Below, piece by piece: positions 25,146 to 35,988 of a stretch of 64,000 nucleotides of DNA. The translations under genes were made by a program, and so were the position numbers. The stretch comes from Prunus persica (taxonomy: Eukaryota; Streptophyta; Magnoliopsida; Rosales; Rosaceae), in NCBI RefSeq assembly GCF_000346465.2, contig NC_034010.1, forward strand, positions 9,044,520-9,108,519, read 5' to 3'. Within the stretch, counting starts at the first letter, position 1; the number at the start of each line of letters is the position of its first letter. The notes under the pieces are model-generated. The model did not search any database. It was not told where the DNA came from and saw only the letters and a list, made by a program, of their open reading frames with translations.

Positions 25146-28100
25146 TCACTCGAAGAGGTGAAGGTACTGTTCCCGCATTTGGTCTTCGGGTTCCCATGTA
25201 GCCTCTTCTACAGTATGACTCCTCCATAAAACTTTCACAAGTGGAATCTCTCTCGATCGCAACACTTGCATCTTCCAATCCAAAATCTGAACTGGTTGCT
25301 CCACATAGGTGAAATCAGCCTCCAATTCTACTGGTTGCTCCTCTAATACATGGGAAGGGTCGGAAATATACTTTCGGAGCATGGAGATATGGAAAACATC
25401 ATGCAATCGAGCTAGATCTGAAGGCAAGGCAAGCCTGTAAGCGACTGGACCCACATGCTCTATAATCTCATAGGGTCCAATGTAGCGAGGACTTAGTTTC
25501 CCCCGCTTACCAAATCTCACTACACCTTTCCAAGGTGATAATTTCAAAAACACCCAGTCTCCAACTTCAAACTGAAGATCTTTTCTTCTATTGTCCGCAT
25601 AGCTCTTTTGTTGGTCCTGGGCTGTCTTGAGTCGTTCTCTAATGATTTGCACCTGTTTCTTGGTCAGTTCAACATCCTCAGATACGACCAATCTGTGTTC
25701 ACCCACTTCATCCCAATAGAATGGAGTTTTACACTGTCTCCCATACAAAGCATCAAATGGAGACATTCCGATACTTACTTGATAACTGTTATTATATGCA
25801 AACTCCATAAGTGGTAACTTCTCGTCCCAATCACCCCGAAACTGAAGTGCACAAGCTCTTAACATATCTTCTAGTGTCTGAATGGTCCTCTCAGACTGAC
25901 CATCTGTCTGGGGGTGAAATGCAGTACTAAACTGCAATTGGGTTCCAAAAGCTTCATTTAACTTTGTCCAAAACCGGGATGTAAATCGTGGCTCTCGATC
26001 TGACACAATGGATACTGGTACTCCATGAAGTCTCACGATCTCATCTATAAAAATCTTCGCCAGTTTGTTCAAACTATAATTTGCTCTCACCGGCAGAAAA
26101 TGAGCGGACTTGGTGAGTCGATCCACGATGACCCATACTCCATCATGCTTACTGTGTGTTCGGGGCAGCTTGAACACAAAATCCATCGTAATCCGCTCCC
26201 ACTTCCATTCAGGAATTGGAAGTGGTTGCAATAGCCCTGATGGTTTCTGTCGCTCAGCTTTTACTTGCTGACAAATTAAGCATCTTCTGACATACTCTGC
26301 TATTTCTTTCTTCATAAAAGGCCACCAGTAGTGCTCTCGCAGAGTATGGTACATTTTTGTGCTTCCAGGGTGCATTGCAAACGCTGATTCATGGGCCTCC
26401 TCAAGAATCTCCCTTTTTAAAGCTTCATCATTAGGGACATATAACCTGTTACCTACCATTAACGCTCCATCATTTCTTACAGAACAATCAGTTCTGTCGC
26501 CATTTGCAACCTCCACTCGCAGTGTGCAAATCAAAGGATCCTGAGATTGAGCTGCGAGTATTCGTTCTACTAGCACTGGTCTCACATGGAGAGTAGCTAA
26601 CAGTGCTCCCTGATTATCCACATCTAGCCCAACTCTGAGCTTCCTCATTTCCACCATCAATGGTAAATATCTCCCTCGAAGATAAGCTATAGATCCTGAA
26701 GATTTTCTACTGAGTGCATTAGCAACAACATTAGCTCTTCCTGGGTGATGCTCGATGGTACAGTCATAATCTTTTATTAGCTCTAACCATCTTCTTTGCC
26801 TCAAATTTAATTCCTTCTGGGTGAATAAATACTTTAAGCTTTTGTGATCTGTAAAGATTTGGCATGTTTCTCCATAAAGATAATGCCGCCAAATCTTTAA
26901 GGCAAAAACTACTGCAGCAAGTTCCAAATCATGAACAGGATAATTCAACTCATGCTTCTTCAGTTGTCTAGAAGCATAGGCGATCACCCTACCATGCTGC
27001 ATCAGCACACACCCAAGTCCGTGTTGAGATGCATCACTGTAGATCACGAAGTTCCCACTATCATCCGGAAGTGCTAAAACCGGAGCAGTGGTCAGCCTGG
27101 TCTTGAGTTCAATGAAACTCTCCTCACACTTATCTGACCACACAAACTTAACTCCTTTCCGTTTCAAATAGGTGAGAGGTGCCGCTATGGTGGAGAACCC
27201 TTCCACAAAGCGACGGTAATACCCGGCTAACCCCAGAAAACTTCGTATCTCAGTAACACTGGTTGGTCGTAGCCAATTTACTACTGCTTCAATCTTTTGA
27301 GGATCAACATAAATGCCCTCTGCCGAGATCACGTGTCCCAAGAATCTCACTCTGTCTAACCAAAATTGACACTTGCTGAATTTGGCATACAATTGTCTTC
27401 TTCTCAGAGTCCTCAACACAAGATTTAAATGCTTCATATGTGCCTTCTGACTCTTTGAATACACCAGAATATCATCTATGAACACAATCACAAAGCGATC
27501 CAAGTAACGTCGAAACACTCTGTTCATGAGATCCATAAATGCAGCTGGCGCATTCGTTAATCCAAATGGCATCACCAGGAACTCATAGTGCCCATCATAG
27601 TGCCCATACCTCGTTCGAAACGCAGTTTTAGGCACATCCTCTTCTCTAACCCGTAACTGATGATATCCAGACCTCAGGTCGATCTTAGAAAAGACCTTGG
27701 CACCCTTCAGCTGATCAAACAAGTCATCAATGCGAGGTAAGGGATATCTATTCCGCACTGTGATCTTGTTCAGCTGTCTGTAGTCAACGCATAACCTCAT
27801 GGTGCCATCTTTTTTCTTAACAAATAAAACTGGAACACCCCATGGAGAAAAACTGGGGCGGATGAAACCCTTATCTACCAGCTCCTGCAACTGAGTCTTT
27901 AATTCCCTCAACTCTGCTGGTGTCATTCTATATGGTGCTGGAGAAATAGGATTTGTTCCTGGAGCGAGTTCAATAACAAACTCAATCTCCCGTTGAGGAG
28001 GTAATCCAGGAAGATCCTCAGGAAATACATCTAGAAAGTCCTGTACGACTGGAATATCCTCCAATCGCAGCCCATTATCTCTGGTATCAATGACATGTGC

Positions 28101-29897
28101 TATGTATCCTGAACACTGTTTTCTCAGCAACCGTTTTGCCGTCATAGCTGAAATGAGGCAAGATGGAAGCACTCGGCGTTCACCATAAAAAGTTACTTCA
28201 GGTCGTCCGGGACTACGGAATACAACTTCTTTCCTGAAGCAATCTACTGAGGCACGATGTCTGGCTAACCAATCCATCCCTAAGATGACATCCAAGTCAA
28301 CCATGCCCAAGGGAATTAAATCTGCCTCCAAAAACACATTTCCCACCAGCACTGTACTATCGCGATACACGGTACCTACCCTAAAAATCTCTCCTGTAGG
28401 TACTAAGATCGCCAGTTCAGTCTGCAGAGCCGAAAGTCTAACGTTGGCATTAAGGGCAAAACTAGGTGTGACAAACGAGTGCGTAGCCCCAGGGTCAATC
28501 AAAACTCTAGCAGGAATGCCAAAGACCGGTAAAATACCTGTAATTACGTCAGGCGATGCATGTGCTTCCTGCTGGGACATGTTATATACTCTGCCTGTGG
28601 CTCTGGAACGTCCACCACGTCCCTTCTGCTGACTACTACCCCGACTGGCCACACTGGTCTGGGCACCACCACTGGACGAAGCCTCCACAAATGGTGGTAT
28701 CTCCTGTGATCGACCCTGCATAACTGTCCCTGGAATTGGCGCATTTGTGGTCTCTCTAGTCTGCAGGAACAACGGGCAATCCTTCCGAAAATGTCCAGGT
28801 TGTCCACAGTAATAACATCCAGTAGTACCCTGCTGGCAAGGCCCAGAATGGTACCTACCACACCTGGCGCATTGGGGGCGACTCCTCCTGCCAGATCCTG
28901 ACAGCAACTGTCTTCCAGCACCTCTTGCTGTACTACCCCCTAAGCGGTTTCCAGAATTGCTACTTTGGTTGGAACTTCCGCTGGAGCTGAATCCAGGTCG
29001 GTAACCTCCATAGCTGCGACCACTGGATGATCTCGAACTATAACTGCCTCTCTTAGATGATCCTTGACTAGGACCACCTATTTCAAACTGCTGCCTACGG
29101 AGTTCACCCCGTGGTCTGGCCATCATCTGGCTGCTTTCAATCAGCGAGGCAGACATCACCACATCACCAAAATTGGTCAACCGCTGACTGATCACAATAT
29201 CTCGGATGGAGGCTTTTAACCCCATAGTGAACAGCTGACACTTCTTACTTTCATCCTCCACCAGTGGGAGACAATATTTAGACAGATCATGAAACCTCTT
29301 CTCATACTCTAATACAGTCATCATCCCCTGTTCCAGCTGCAAAAACTCTTGCATCTTCAAATTCTGGTACGCTTGTGGGTAATACTGACTGTCAAATGCA
29401 GCTCTGAAGACTTGCCATGTAATGGTTAAAGGATCCCTGTATCGCCTCTTGACTGAATCCCACCAATGTCTGGCATTTTTGATCAAGAAGAAGGTGGCCA
29501 GAGTAACTCTACTGTTCTGTGGAACAGCCATGACCTCCATGATCCGTTCCATCTTTTCAATCCACTCCTCAGCTACTGCTGGGGTACCATCACCATCAAA
29601 GTCAGTGGCCCCTATCCTCTTTGCTTGATCAGCGTATCCTAAGGAGGGATCTCTGGGCTGTCTAGTTCTGGCTAAAGCCTGCGTCAGCAACTCCAAGGTC
29701 TGCTGAAAGTGGGGATCTCCCTGCATAGGAGGCATAGCAGGTACGGCTTCTAACGAACCTCCAACCACAGATTGCTCTACCGGTTCAGGTACCGATGCAG
29801 GAACAGGAACTTCCTCCTGCCCGAGCTGGGGATCCTGTCTCCTCTGTCGGGACGACTGTCTCGTCCCTCTACGGACACCACCACGTTTAGGGCCCAT
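25146..29897 (-). CDS. Tekay-type Gag-Pol polyprotein, 1,583 aa, uninterrupted
   Basis: Domain order: Gag (about residues 1-340); zinc knuckle [14 protein letters not shown] (361-374); aspartic protease with [10 protein letters not shown] (Asp468); reverse transcriptase with [10 protein letters not shown] and FIDD (806-809); RNase H from YSDAS (about 951-1062); integrase with HHCC zinc finger (C1206, C1209) and D1239/D1300/E1336; GPY motif near 1474; chromodomain-like tail ([21 protein letters not shown], about 1551-1571). The frame is open throughout. Two oddities may matter: the last RNase H catalytic site reads NVVANALSR where the family has NVVADALSR (Asp to Asn), and the RT has a four-residue duplication (GHYDGHYEF instead of GHYEF). 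In Tekay elements the chromodomain-like tail is thought to guide integration into heterochromatin. The start is the conserved MGPKRGG next to the primer-binding site. Confidence 0.95.
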   Translation of the reverse strand: MGPKRGGVRRGTRQSSRQRRQDPQLGQEEVPVPASVPEPVEQSVVGGSLEAVPAMPPMQGDPHFQQTLELLTQALARTRQPRDPSLGYADQAKRIGATDFDGDGTPAVAEEWIEKMERIMEVMAVPQNSRVTLATFFLIKNARHWWDSVKRRYRDPLTITWQVFRAAFDSQYYPQAYQNLKMQEFLQLEQGMMTVLEYEKRFHDLSKYCLPLVEDESKKCQLFTMGLKASIRDIVISQRLTNFGDVVMSASLIESSQMMARPRGELRRQQFEIGGPSQGSSKRGSYSSRSSSGRSYGGYRPGFSSSGSSNQSSNSGNRLGGSTARGAGRQLLSGSGRRSRPQCARCGRYHSGPCQQGTTGCYYCGQPGHFRKDCPLFLQTRETTNAPIPGTVMQGRSQEIPPFVEASSSGGAQTSVASRGSSQQKGRGGRSRATGRVYNMSQQEAHASPDVITGILPVFGIPARVLIDPGATHSFVTPSFALNANVRLSALQTELAILVPTGEIFRVGTVYRDSTVLVGNVFLEADLIPLGMVDLDVILGMDWLARHRASVDCFRKEVVFRSPGRPEVTFYGERRVLPSCLISAMTAKRLLRKQCSGYIAHVIDTRDNGLRLEDIPVVQDFLDVFPEDLPGLPPQREIEFVIELAPGTNPISPAPYRMTPAELRELKTQLQELVDKGFIRPSFSPWGVPVLFVKKKDGTMRLCVDYRQLNKITVRNRYPLPRIDDLFDQLKGAKVFSKIDLRSGYHQLRVREEDVPKTAFRTRYGHYDGHYEFLVMPFGLTNAPAAFMDLMNRVFRRYLDRFVIVFIDDILVYSKSQKAHMKHLNLVLRTLRRRQLYAKFSKCQFWLDRVRFLGHVISAEGIYVDPQKIEAVVNWLRPTSVTEIRSFLGLAGYYRRFVEGFSTIAAPLTYLKRKGVKFVWSDKCEESFIELKTRLTTAPVLALPDDSGNFVIYSDASQHGLGCVLMQHGRVIAYASRQLKKHELNYPVHDLELAAVVFALKIWRHYLYGETCQIFTDHKSLKYLFTQKELNLRQRRWLELIKDYDCTIEHHPGRANVVANALSRKSSGSIAYLRGRYLPLMVEMRKLRVGLDVDNQGALLATLHVRPVLVERILAAQSQDPLICTLRVEVANGDRTDCSVRNDGALMVGNRLYVPNDEALKREILEEAHESAFAMHPGSTKMYHTLREHYWWPFMKKEIAEYVRRCLICQQVKAERQKPSGLLQPLPIPEWKWERITMDFVFKLPRTHSKHDGVWVIVDRLTKSAHFLPVRANYSLNKLAKIFIDEIVRLHGVPVSIVSDREPRFTSRFWTKLNEAFGTQLQFSTAFHPQTDGQSERTIQTLEDMLRACALQFRGDWDEKLPLMEFAYNNSYQVSIGMSPFDALYGRQCKTPFYWDEVGEHRLVVSEDVELTKKQVQIIRERLKTAQDQQKSYADNRRKDLQFEVGDWVFLKLSPWKGVVRFGKRGKLSPRYIGPYEIIEHVGPVAYRLALPSDLARLHDVFHISMLRKYISDPSHVLEEQPVELEADFTYVEQPVQILDWKMQVLRSREIPLVKVLWRSHTVEEATWEPEDQMREQYLHLFE

Positions 29898-29974
29898 CTT
29901 TCTGTCACAAGAAACAGATGTTTAGGAAAACGACGATGCACAAAGTGCGAAGTCTACAGGAAATTAAACCTAAT

Positions 29975-29986
29975 GCTCTGATACCA
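29975..29986 (-). other. Primer-binding site (initiator tRNA-Met)
   Basis: TGGTATCAGAGC on the minus strand, three bases inside the 5' LTR, identical to the site in the first element. Confidence 0.92.
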
Positions 29987-29989
29987 AGT

Positions 29990-32552
29990 TGACAGGACCC
30001 GATCCAAATTTCGCTTTGGAATCCGAGTCAGAACCTGTGCGTGTCCGACACTTGGCAAATGTCGAGCACAAAAGACCTATTTGCCCTTCTATACAAAACA
30101 CGATAAAATAACAAGGTTGACTTCTACCGAAAAACCGGCAGAGTTTCCCTTGTAACTGGCTCAATACCAAAACATTCACACCTGCCAAACAAGTATACAT
30201 ATATACAACCAACTGCCAGCATATGTATATATACATTCCAAGAGATCAAACTCAATCTAGGGCAAAACATCAGAGCGACTGCTAAGAATTTACAAAAGAG
30301 TGAATCGTTGTACAAAATACAAATCCTACATCAAAGAAAGGCACGGAAGATAGGAAGTGGCCCGGTGGTGGATTCCTGTGCACATCTACTGCCTGGGGGT
30401 GCAAAACAACAAGAAGGGTGAGTGGATCCAAAACAAAGCTTCGAAAATAATATATGAACATACTAACCCCACTGTAAAAACAGTTATACAAACTAACTTA
30501 TTTTCTTTATTTCTGAAATCAATGCATGTATATAACTATACATTTGAAAACAGTTTAAACTATCACCTAGATGTACCCTTATTTCCGTCAATTCCTTATA
30601 TCCGTCAATTCCTTGCATCACCATGGATGACACATACTCGCAGGTCTCAGTGACACGAAGTCAGTCCGAGCCGCAACTCGCAGGATTCAGGGGACCATAG
30701 TCCACCTTTATCCGCATTACTCGCTCCACACGAGTTCGAGTACCAAGGAACTCGTGGGGCAACTGTCAAGCATGCTGACTAAACGAAGGCAACCAATATA
30801 AACCGAAGGCAACATTTAATAACTGGGTACAAGGTGATTTAAGAAAATATAAAGTTTCTGAAGGAAATCTGTTGAATAATTAACTTTCTGTAACCTTTAA
30901 AATTCTGCTGCCATTTATCTGATAATGAACAAGAATCTCTGTTTCTATAGTCTTTAACAGAAATGTCACTCGGCAGCATGCAACATAAAATATTTAACAG
31001 AATAAAACAGCTAATAACTGAAATTGAACTGCTTAAATTCCTTTATGAAAACAAAGAGTCCACTCACTGATAGTCCGAACTCGCTGGACCTCTTGAAGGT
31101 CCCTCCTGCGGGTCAACTGGTGCCCGGGTGCCTGAGTCAATGACCAAAATATTCTATTAATACAATATAGTATTAAATTAAAAACCCTACCCCCGGCTCC
31201 TAAAAAGACGTGCGTCAATTTAAAGTGATCCCTATGCCCATAACAGCTTTCCTTCCACGTGGGATCGTTTAGCGGTATCTTGGGACTCAAAAAGCGCTAA
31301 AGTCCAAAAAGTCAATCCGGAACCCCACGGGTACAATATGATCCGGATGCCGCTAGAAGGTCCAATATATTTACGACACATGTCCCGAGGGTATTGGTGT
31401 CAATCGGACAGTCGGATTAATTACGATCGTGTAATCGCATAATTTCTAAACCCTAGCCCTAGGGTTCGCTTTTTCGGAGTATCCGGGACTCCGATTCACA
31501 ATCCGTCGAATCCTACACGATCCTGAAATCATGTCGACCGACATATCCAAAATTCAGTGTGATCCAACGATTTGACGACACTGCACCCAAGGATCGCGTG
31601 ATATGAAAAATCCGTTCGAGGCTCAAACGAACTCCGAATCGAGATCCGCGAAATCCTACGCGCTCGCAACGACACGAGGGTCACAAAACTGTACAAAATT
31701 ACTTCACCACCCTCGCCCACGCGCCCCAGCACGCGCGGGCAGATTTGGTTGTCTTAAGCGATTTCGGGTGGTCAAAAAATCGCGGAACCAGGACTCCAAA
31801 CTCCTATCCTAGGTAAAACACCTCATTTGGAGTCACTTTTATTCTTGGACCTACCCCAAAAACTGACCGGAAGTGGCCGAACACGGAGGCCGAAAGTCAG
31901 CCGAATTTCAATTAAAAAATCGAGTGATCTACGGCTAAAATCGATCAAAACCTATCCAACCATCAGCTAGAGCATGAAAAATAGGTGAGAATCCATACCT
32001 TACTCGAACGATTTGGTTGAGAATTGAGGGAGAACGAAGGAGATGAAGTTTTGCCTAAAACCGGCGGTTCTCCTCCAGTTTCCGGCGAGCTCCGGCCGGT
32101 GCAGGGGTGGAGGCAGGTCGTGGCGTGACGGCGGCGGCGAGACGAAGCTGCTGGTACCAACGCCGGAGATCGGCGTGCCCTGTGGTGGCTGGTGTGGTGA
32201 CGGGAAGGGAGGAGGCGACGGACGTCGCGCGCGGGAGAGAGAGAGAGAGAGGAGAGAGAAACTGATGGGGAAGAGAGAGAGAGAAACGATTTTATAAAAT
32301 CTGATTTTCCAATTTACCATTTTGCCCCTCGTGATATTGTAATCGTATTTTCTTCGTTAAACTCCAATTCGAGCTTACTTCGTGTCTATGAACTCGTGTC
32401 GTCGTGCTCTACGCAACGGTGTATGTGAAATTGTCATATTCCTTTTTGGTCAAAAAGTCAACGTTGAGTTCATAAGTGAGTCAAAGGGCAAAATTGTCTT
32501 TCCGCATAATAAATTACTAATTACATGTGAATTTTAGGTTTGGGTCTTTACA
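29990..32552 (-). repeat. 5' LTR
   Basis: A 2,563-bp LTR with TG...CA ends. It shares all blocks with the 3' LTR: TATA region at about 32290, GA-rich tract at 32236-32285, telo-box palindrome near 31450 and the CGAGTTCGAG hairpin near 30730. It lies less than 200 bp from a probable leader exon of the downstream PPR locus. Confidence 0.95.
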
Positions 32553-32740
32553 CCCCATGGATGTACGATACCCATGCTCCTAGGATTATTGGAAAAAAGA
32601 ACAGAAATAACATAGTGAAATTTATTGGTAAAGATTTGAGACTTCATAACGGCAGTAACAGAAAGAAACCGTCCTTGGCTCGTAACCAACGGCTCACAAT
32701 CCTCAATCCTTCTCATATTTGCTTTTCTAGATTTTCGGTC

Positions 32741-33540
32741 TCTACCTCTCCCGCCGATTCTCCGTTGCCGCCTCAACCTCTGTAGGTACAGCTCTAATCA
32801 TTTCTCGCTTCTTTCTCAATGTCTGTTAGGAATTTTGTCGAACAGGTCATATGTGTTGTTGTGGAGTGTTTTGTTTTACGTGCTACATTCTCTTTCCAAT
32901 GGAAATATTGTCCAAGTTGTAGAATCAGTGACATTTAGTTGCAAAGTATAGCGCCTTCATGAATTTGGTTTCGTTGAAGATTATGTGATATGCTCTGTTT
33001 GGTTGCTGAACAAAAAGGTAGGAAAGAGTGGAAAATGGAGTTTAAGTTCTCCAAATTTTATTATTATTTTTAAATTTGTGGAATTTTTCTACTTTTCGTT
33101 ATTGGGGACCTTTGTAAAGTAGAAAAATATGCTTAGTGTTGTCATGAACACGTTGAATCTTATTCTAATAGGTTATCCAGATAGCACTACTATAGCTTTC
33201 AAGCCATCGGTCTGCTGGACTTGAATGATGTGCTTCTTATATAAGTTTGGATCTTTCCTCTAGTGTTGATGTTTTTTTGGATTAAATGTAAGGGTACAGA
33301 CAGGACTATAATGCCGGGTTCATGTTCAGTGATCAATTGCGCAGTGGAATGTGTACGACGAGTCCTCCATTACGTTGTAGAGATGTAAATACACATACAT
33401 ATATGAAATTGGGGCAGCTCTTTGTACTTCAGTTATGGCAGAATTCAAGGATCTTTCCTTTTCTGATATTTATTTAGATGGGAGGGCAGCTGTGTGTTAA
33501 TTGCAGTTAGGATACTCTGTATTGTTTCTTTGTAGTGTGT
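32741..33540 (+). repeat. Upstream copy of a duplicated leader/intron segment
   Basis: It matches 35096-35766 in the same order: CCTCAACCTCT then GGTACAGCTCTAATCATTTC; GGTTGCTGAACAAAAAGGTA; ATAATGCCGGGTTCATGTTC; GATATTTATTTAGATGGGAG. The two copies differ by point changes and by a longer central section in this copy. Confidence 0.85.
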
Positions 33541-34549
33541 TAATTTGGGGCAGCTTGGACTGCATAATCCAGACAAGCTGGTGATGTCATCACAATCCTG
33601 CATCTGCAAACCACCAATCAGGAACTTCCTTCGTTGTGATGGAAGTATTATAGTGTGGACCGTAACAAATTTTTTGAAAAAAGGAAGAGTGATGTGATGA
33701 AAATTAGAGGAAGGATTCTGGTTATCATTTGAGCCAATTTGAAATTTTGCTAACTTTTCTCCTTAAGACTTCCCATTAAGTTCAACAAATAAGCAGTAGG
33801 ATGTTTTAAACAAACAGCATGAAGTGGTTTGGGAACATATGGTTTTAAGGAATTTTTATGTGTGTGAGCAGTCTTTGTTTTGCCTCTATTTATTTGTTGT
33901 GGATTTTTAGAAGTAATTGAACATATGCTTTTCTATAATAAAATTGAAAGGAGAGTTGATCATATCTTTACCTAGCATCTTATTGTGTTTATTTTTTCCT
34001 TTCCAATCTACCAACCTCGCTTATCTATCTTCATCTGATCTAACTTCTAACTACTTATATATTATGAGCTATTTTATCTTTCAATGAATCGGAATATTTA
34101 TATATTGCGAGCTATTTTATCTCAATGAATCAGAATAACATACCTTTCATTTAGCTACAAACTAATAGCATCTGCTCGTTTAGGGGCAAAAACTCTTATA
34201 CTGACACTGAGCATTTTTAGGATTGCATGGCAGGTTTAACTCTGGCTTTTTCTTGATAACCTCTTAATTTTGCTGTTTTATTTAGTACCTTTATTGTATT
34301 TCTCAAAACTAGATATGTAATAACCAATTTTCATTTTGGATTCTCAACTCATGATTCTGCTGAAAGGAACATTGGTAAAATTTTATCATTTACAGCTAGA
34401 AAGTTCACCAATTTTTTTCCTGGGTGTGATAGAAAGTTCACCTAATGGGATGAAATATTTAGAATACTTTTGTCAATCACATAAATTGTGAGGCAGCATG
34501 CCAACTTATTTATTATGCAACTCGGCAGCTTTAGATTTGATATAATATG

Positions 34550-34551
<2 letters not shown>

Positions 34552-34605
<54 letters not shown>
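34552..34605. repeat. (TC)n microsatellite
   Basis: A perfect TC run of about 54 bases between the two duplicated leader segments. Confidence 0.97.
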
Positions 34606-34607
<2 letters not shown>

Positions 34608-34716
34608 GTGCCCCGAAACAAACAGAGGTGTGATCACATTACTTTATGCAAAATGTCTTAGGTCTTCAGAGTCATGACCCAGATAATTTAAAGCCCTTCT
34701 TAATGAAAAGTGTTCG

Positions 34717-34814
34717 ATGCAGCCTTGCAAGACAGCAGTAGGTGGACCAGCAAATTCCAAACTTGTACACGAAGTGGATGCCCTTGGTGGTGAAATTGGG
34801 AAGATTTCTGAACG
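34717..34814 (+). pseudogene. MnmG/GidA exon fragment
   Basis: The reading [20 protein letters not shown] followed by GGEIGKISE matches the conserved FAD-binding N-terminal block of the tRNA uridine-5-carboxymethylaminomethyl modification enzyme MnmG/GidA (family form [21 protein letters not shown]). The similarity ends exactly at a splice donor (GAACG followed by GTAAAG), as an exon would. I see no flanking exons, and NP is changed to KT at the start. It is therefore probably a stray exon copy. In plants the intact protein modifies organellar tRNA wobble uridines. Confidence 0.8.
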
Positions 34815-35095
34815 GTAAAGTAATAAAATCTCCTATATTTGGATGTTCTTTGCTGAGAAGCTCAAGGAGTATGCTTGTTGCTTACTCTTGATTTTGTCTT
34901 GGAGGATGGACATTAGAAATTTAGAATGGATCTTTCACTCCATTTCTTTTATTATTTTTGTTCTTTGTTGTAAATATATATTAAAATAATTTGGACTCTT
35001 TCATGTTTTGGATTCTAAGCAGATTTCAAATAATTTGTGCTTGTCTCCCTCCAAAGCCGCAGCAGCCTTTGCCTCACCCGTCCCTTCTTCACCTG

Positions 35096-35766
35096 CAACC
35101 TCTCCTGCTGATTCTCCGTTGCTGCCTCAACCTCTCCAGGTACAGCTCTAATCATTTCTTGCTTCTTTCTCTGTGTCTGTCAGTAATTTTGTTGAACAGG
35201 TCCTATATGTTGTTGTGGAGTGCTTCGAGGCAGTTTTACTTGCTACATTCTCGTTCCAAGGGAAACATTGCCCAAATTGGAGAATTAGTGACATTTAGTT
35301 ACAAAGTACTACCTTGAAAGTAGTCTTTATGCACTTAATGTTGTCTCTCTTTGGATTTGTTGAAGATTATGTGATATGCTCTGTTTGGTTGCTGAACAAA
35401 AAGGTAGAAAAGATGGAAATTAGAGTTTAAGTTTTCCATAGGGTTTTTATTATTACTTTTAAAATTTGTTAATCTTTTTTTTTTCTTTCTATTTCTCGTT
35501 ATTGGGGCCCTTTGTACATACACTGCTATAATGCCGGGTTCATGTTCGGTGATCAATTGTGTGTATGTATATGTAAATATGTACACACACAAAATATATG
35601 CCTCGAAGATTATATGGCACTTGGAGTGGACGAGCTCCGGGAAATGTCAAATTTGGGGCAGAATTCAAGGATCTTTTTTTCTTTCTTTCTGATATTTATT
35701 TAGATGGGAGGGCAGCTGTGTGTTAATTGTAGTTAGGATACTCTGCATTCTTTCTTTGCAGTGTTG
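35096..35766 (+). repeat. Downstream copy of the duplicated leader/intron segment
   Basis: The second copy of the segment described at 32741-33540. It is nearer the PPR coding region and carries the stronger donor (CCAGGTACAG). It is the likelier functional leader exon and intron. Confidence 0.8.
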
Positions 35767-35988
35767 TTTTGTAGTTTAACAGTTATTTTCAGTAGCACTT
35801 CTGGCCCACCCCCGACCTTTGTAATTTTCTTCTTCTTGATAATTTTGGATTCTCCTAATCTTCTGTTAATTGTCACATTTCAACCCAGAGTTGTTTTAAT
35901 TGAGTTTAGGCTATTGTGTACTGTTTGATGTGCAGAAAACAGAGCAAGGGTAACAAACTCCTTCAAAAGCAACACAAGTGGATGTCCA

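Larger units (their letters stand above)
22539..32552 (-). mobile_element. Complete Ty3/gypsy Tekay-type (Del clade) retrotransposon, 10.0 kb
   Basis: All parts are present on the minus strand: 5' LTR (29990-32552), primer-binding site, one long gag-pol frame, polypurine tract and 3' LTR (22539-25099). The element is flanked by a perfect 5-bp target duplication CCCCA (22534-22538 and 32553-32557). By eye the two LTRs differ at only a few percent of positions, mostly C/T and G/A, so the insertion is fairly recent. LTRs of about 2.56 kb and the C-terminal chromodomain-like tail place it in the Tekay/Del chromovirus group. Confidence 0.96.
32558..35988 (+). other. PPR upstream region, 5' leader exons/introns probable
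   Basis: No long ORF. The DNA contains leader-like pyrimidine/Ser-Pro-rich stretches followed by good donor sites (CAGGTACAGCT at about 35143; the matching position in the first copy reads TAGGTACAGCT at about 32785). It also has an acceptor-like TGTGCAG at about 35930-35936 just before the PPR start. I infer a spliced 5' untranslated region. It also holds a duplicated segment, an MnmG exon fragment and a long (TC)n, listed separately. Confidence 0.45.

Noticed and set aside
28285..28632. Plus-strand ORF of 115 codons, also present at 43-390
   Set aside because: It lies antisense to the gag/protease part of the Tekay polyprotein in both elements and has no domain.
4350..32558. Reading several nearby LTRs as one giant nested retrotransposon
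   Set aside because: Separate target duplications (CCCCA, ACTGT/ACTAT, TTTCT) and separate DNA transposons between them show independent insertions.
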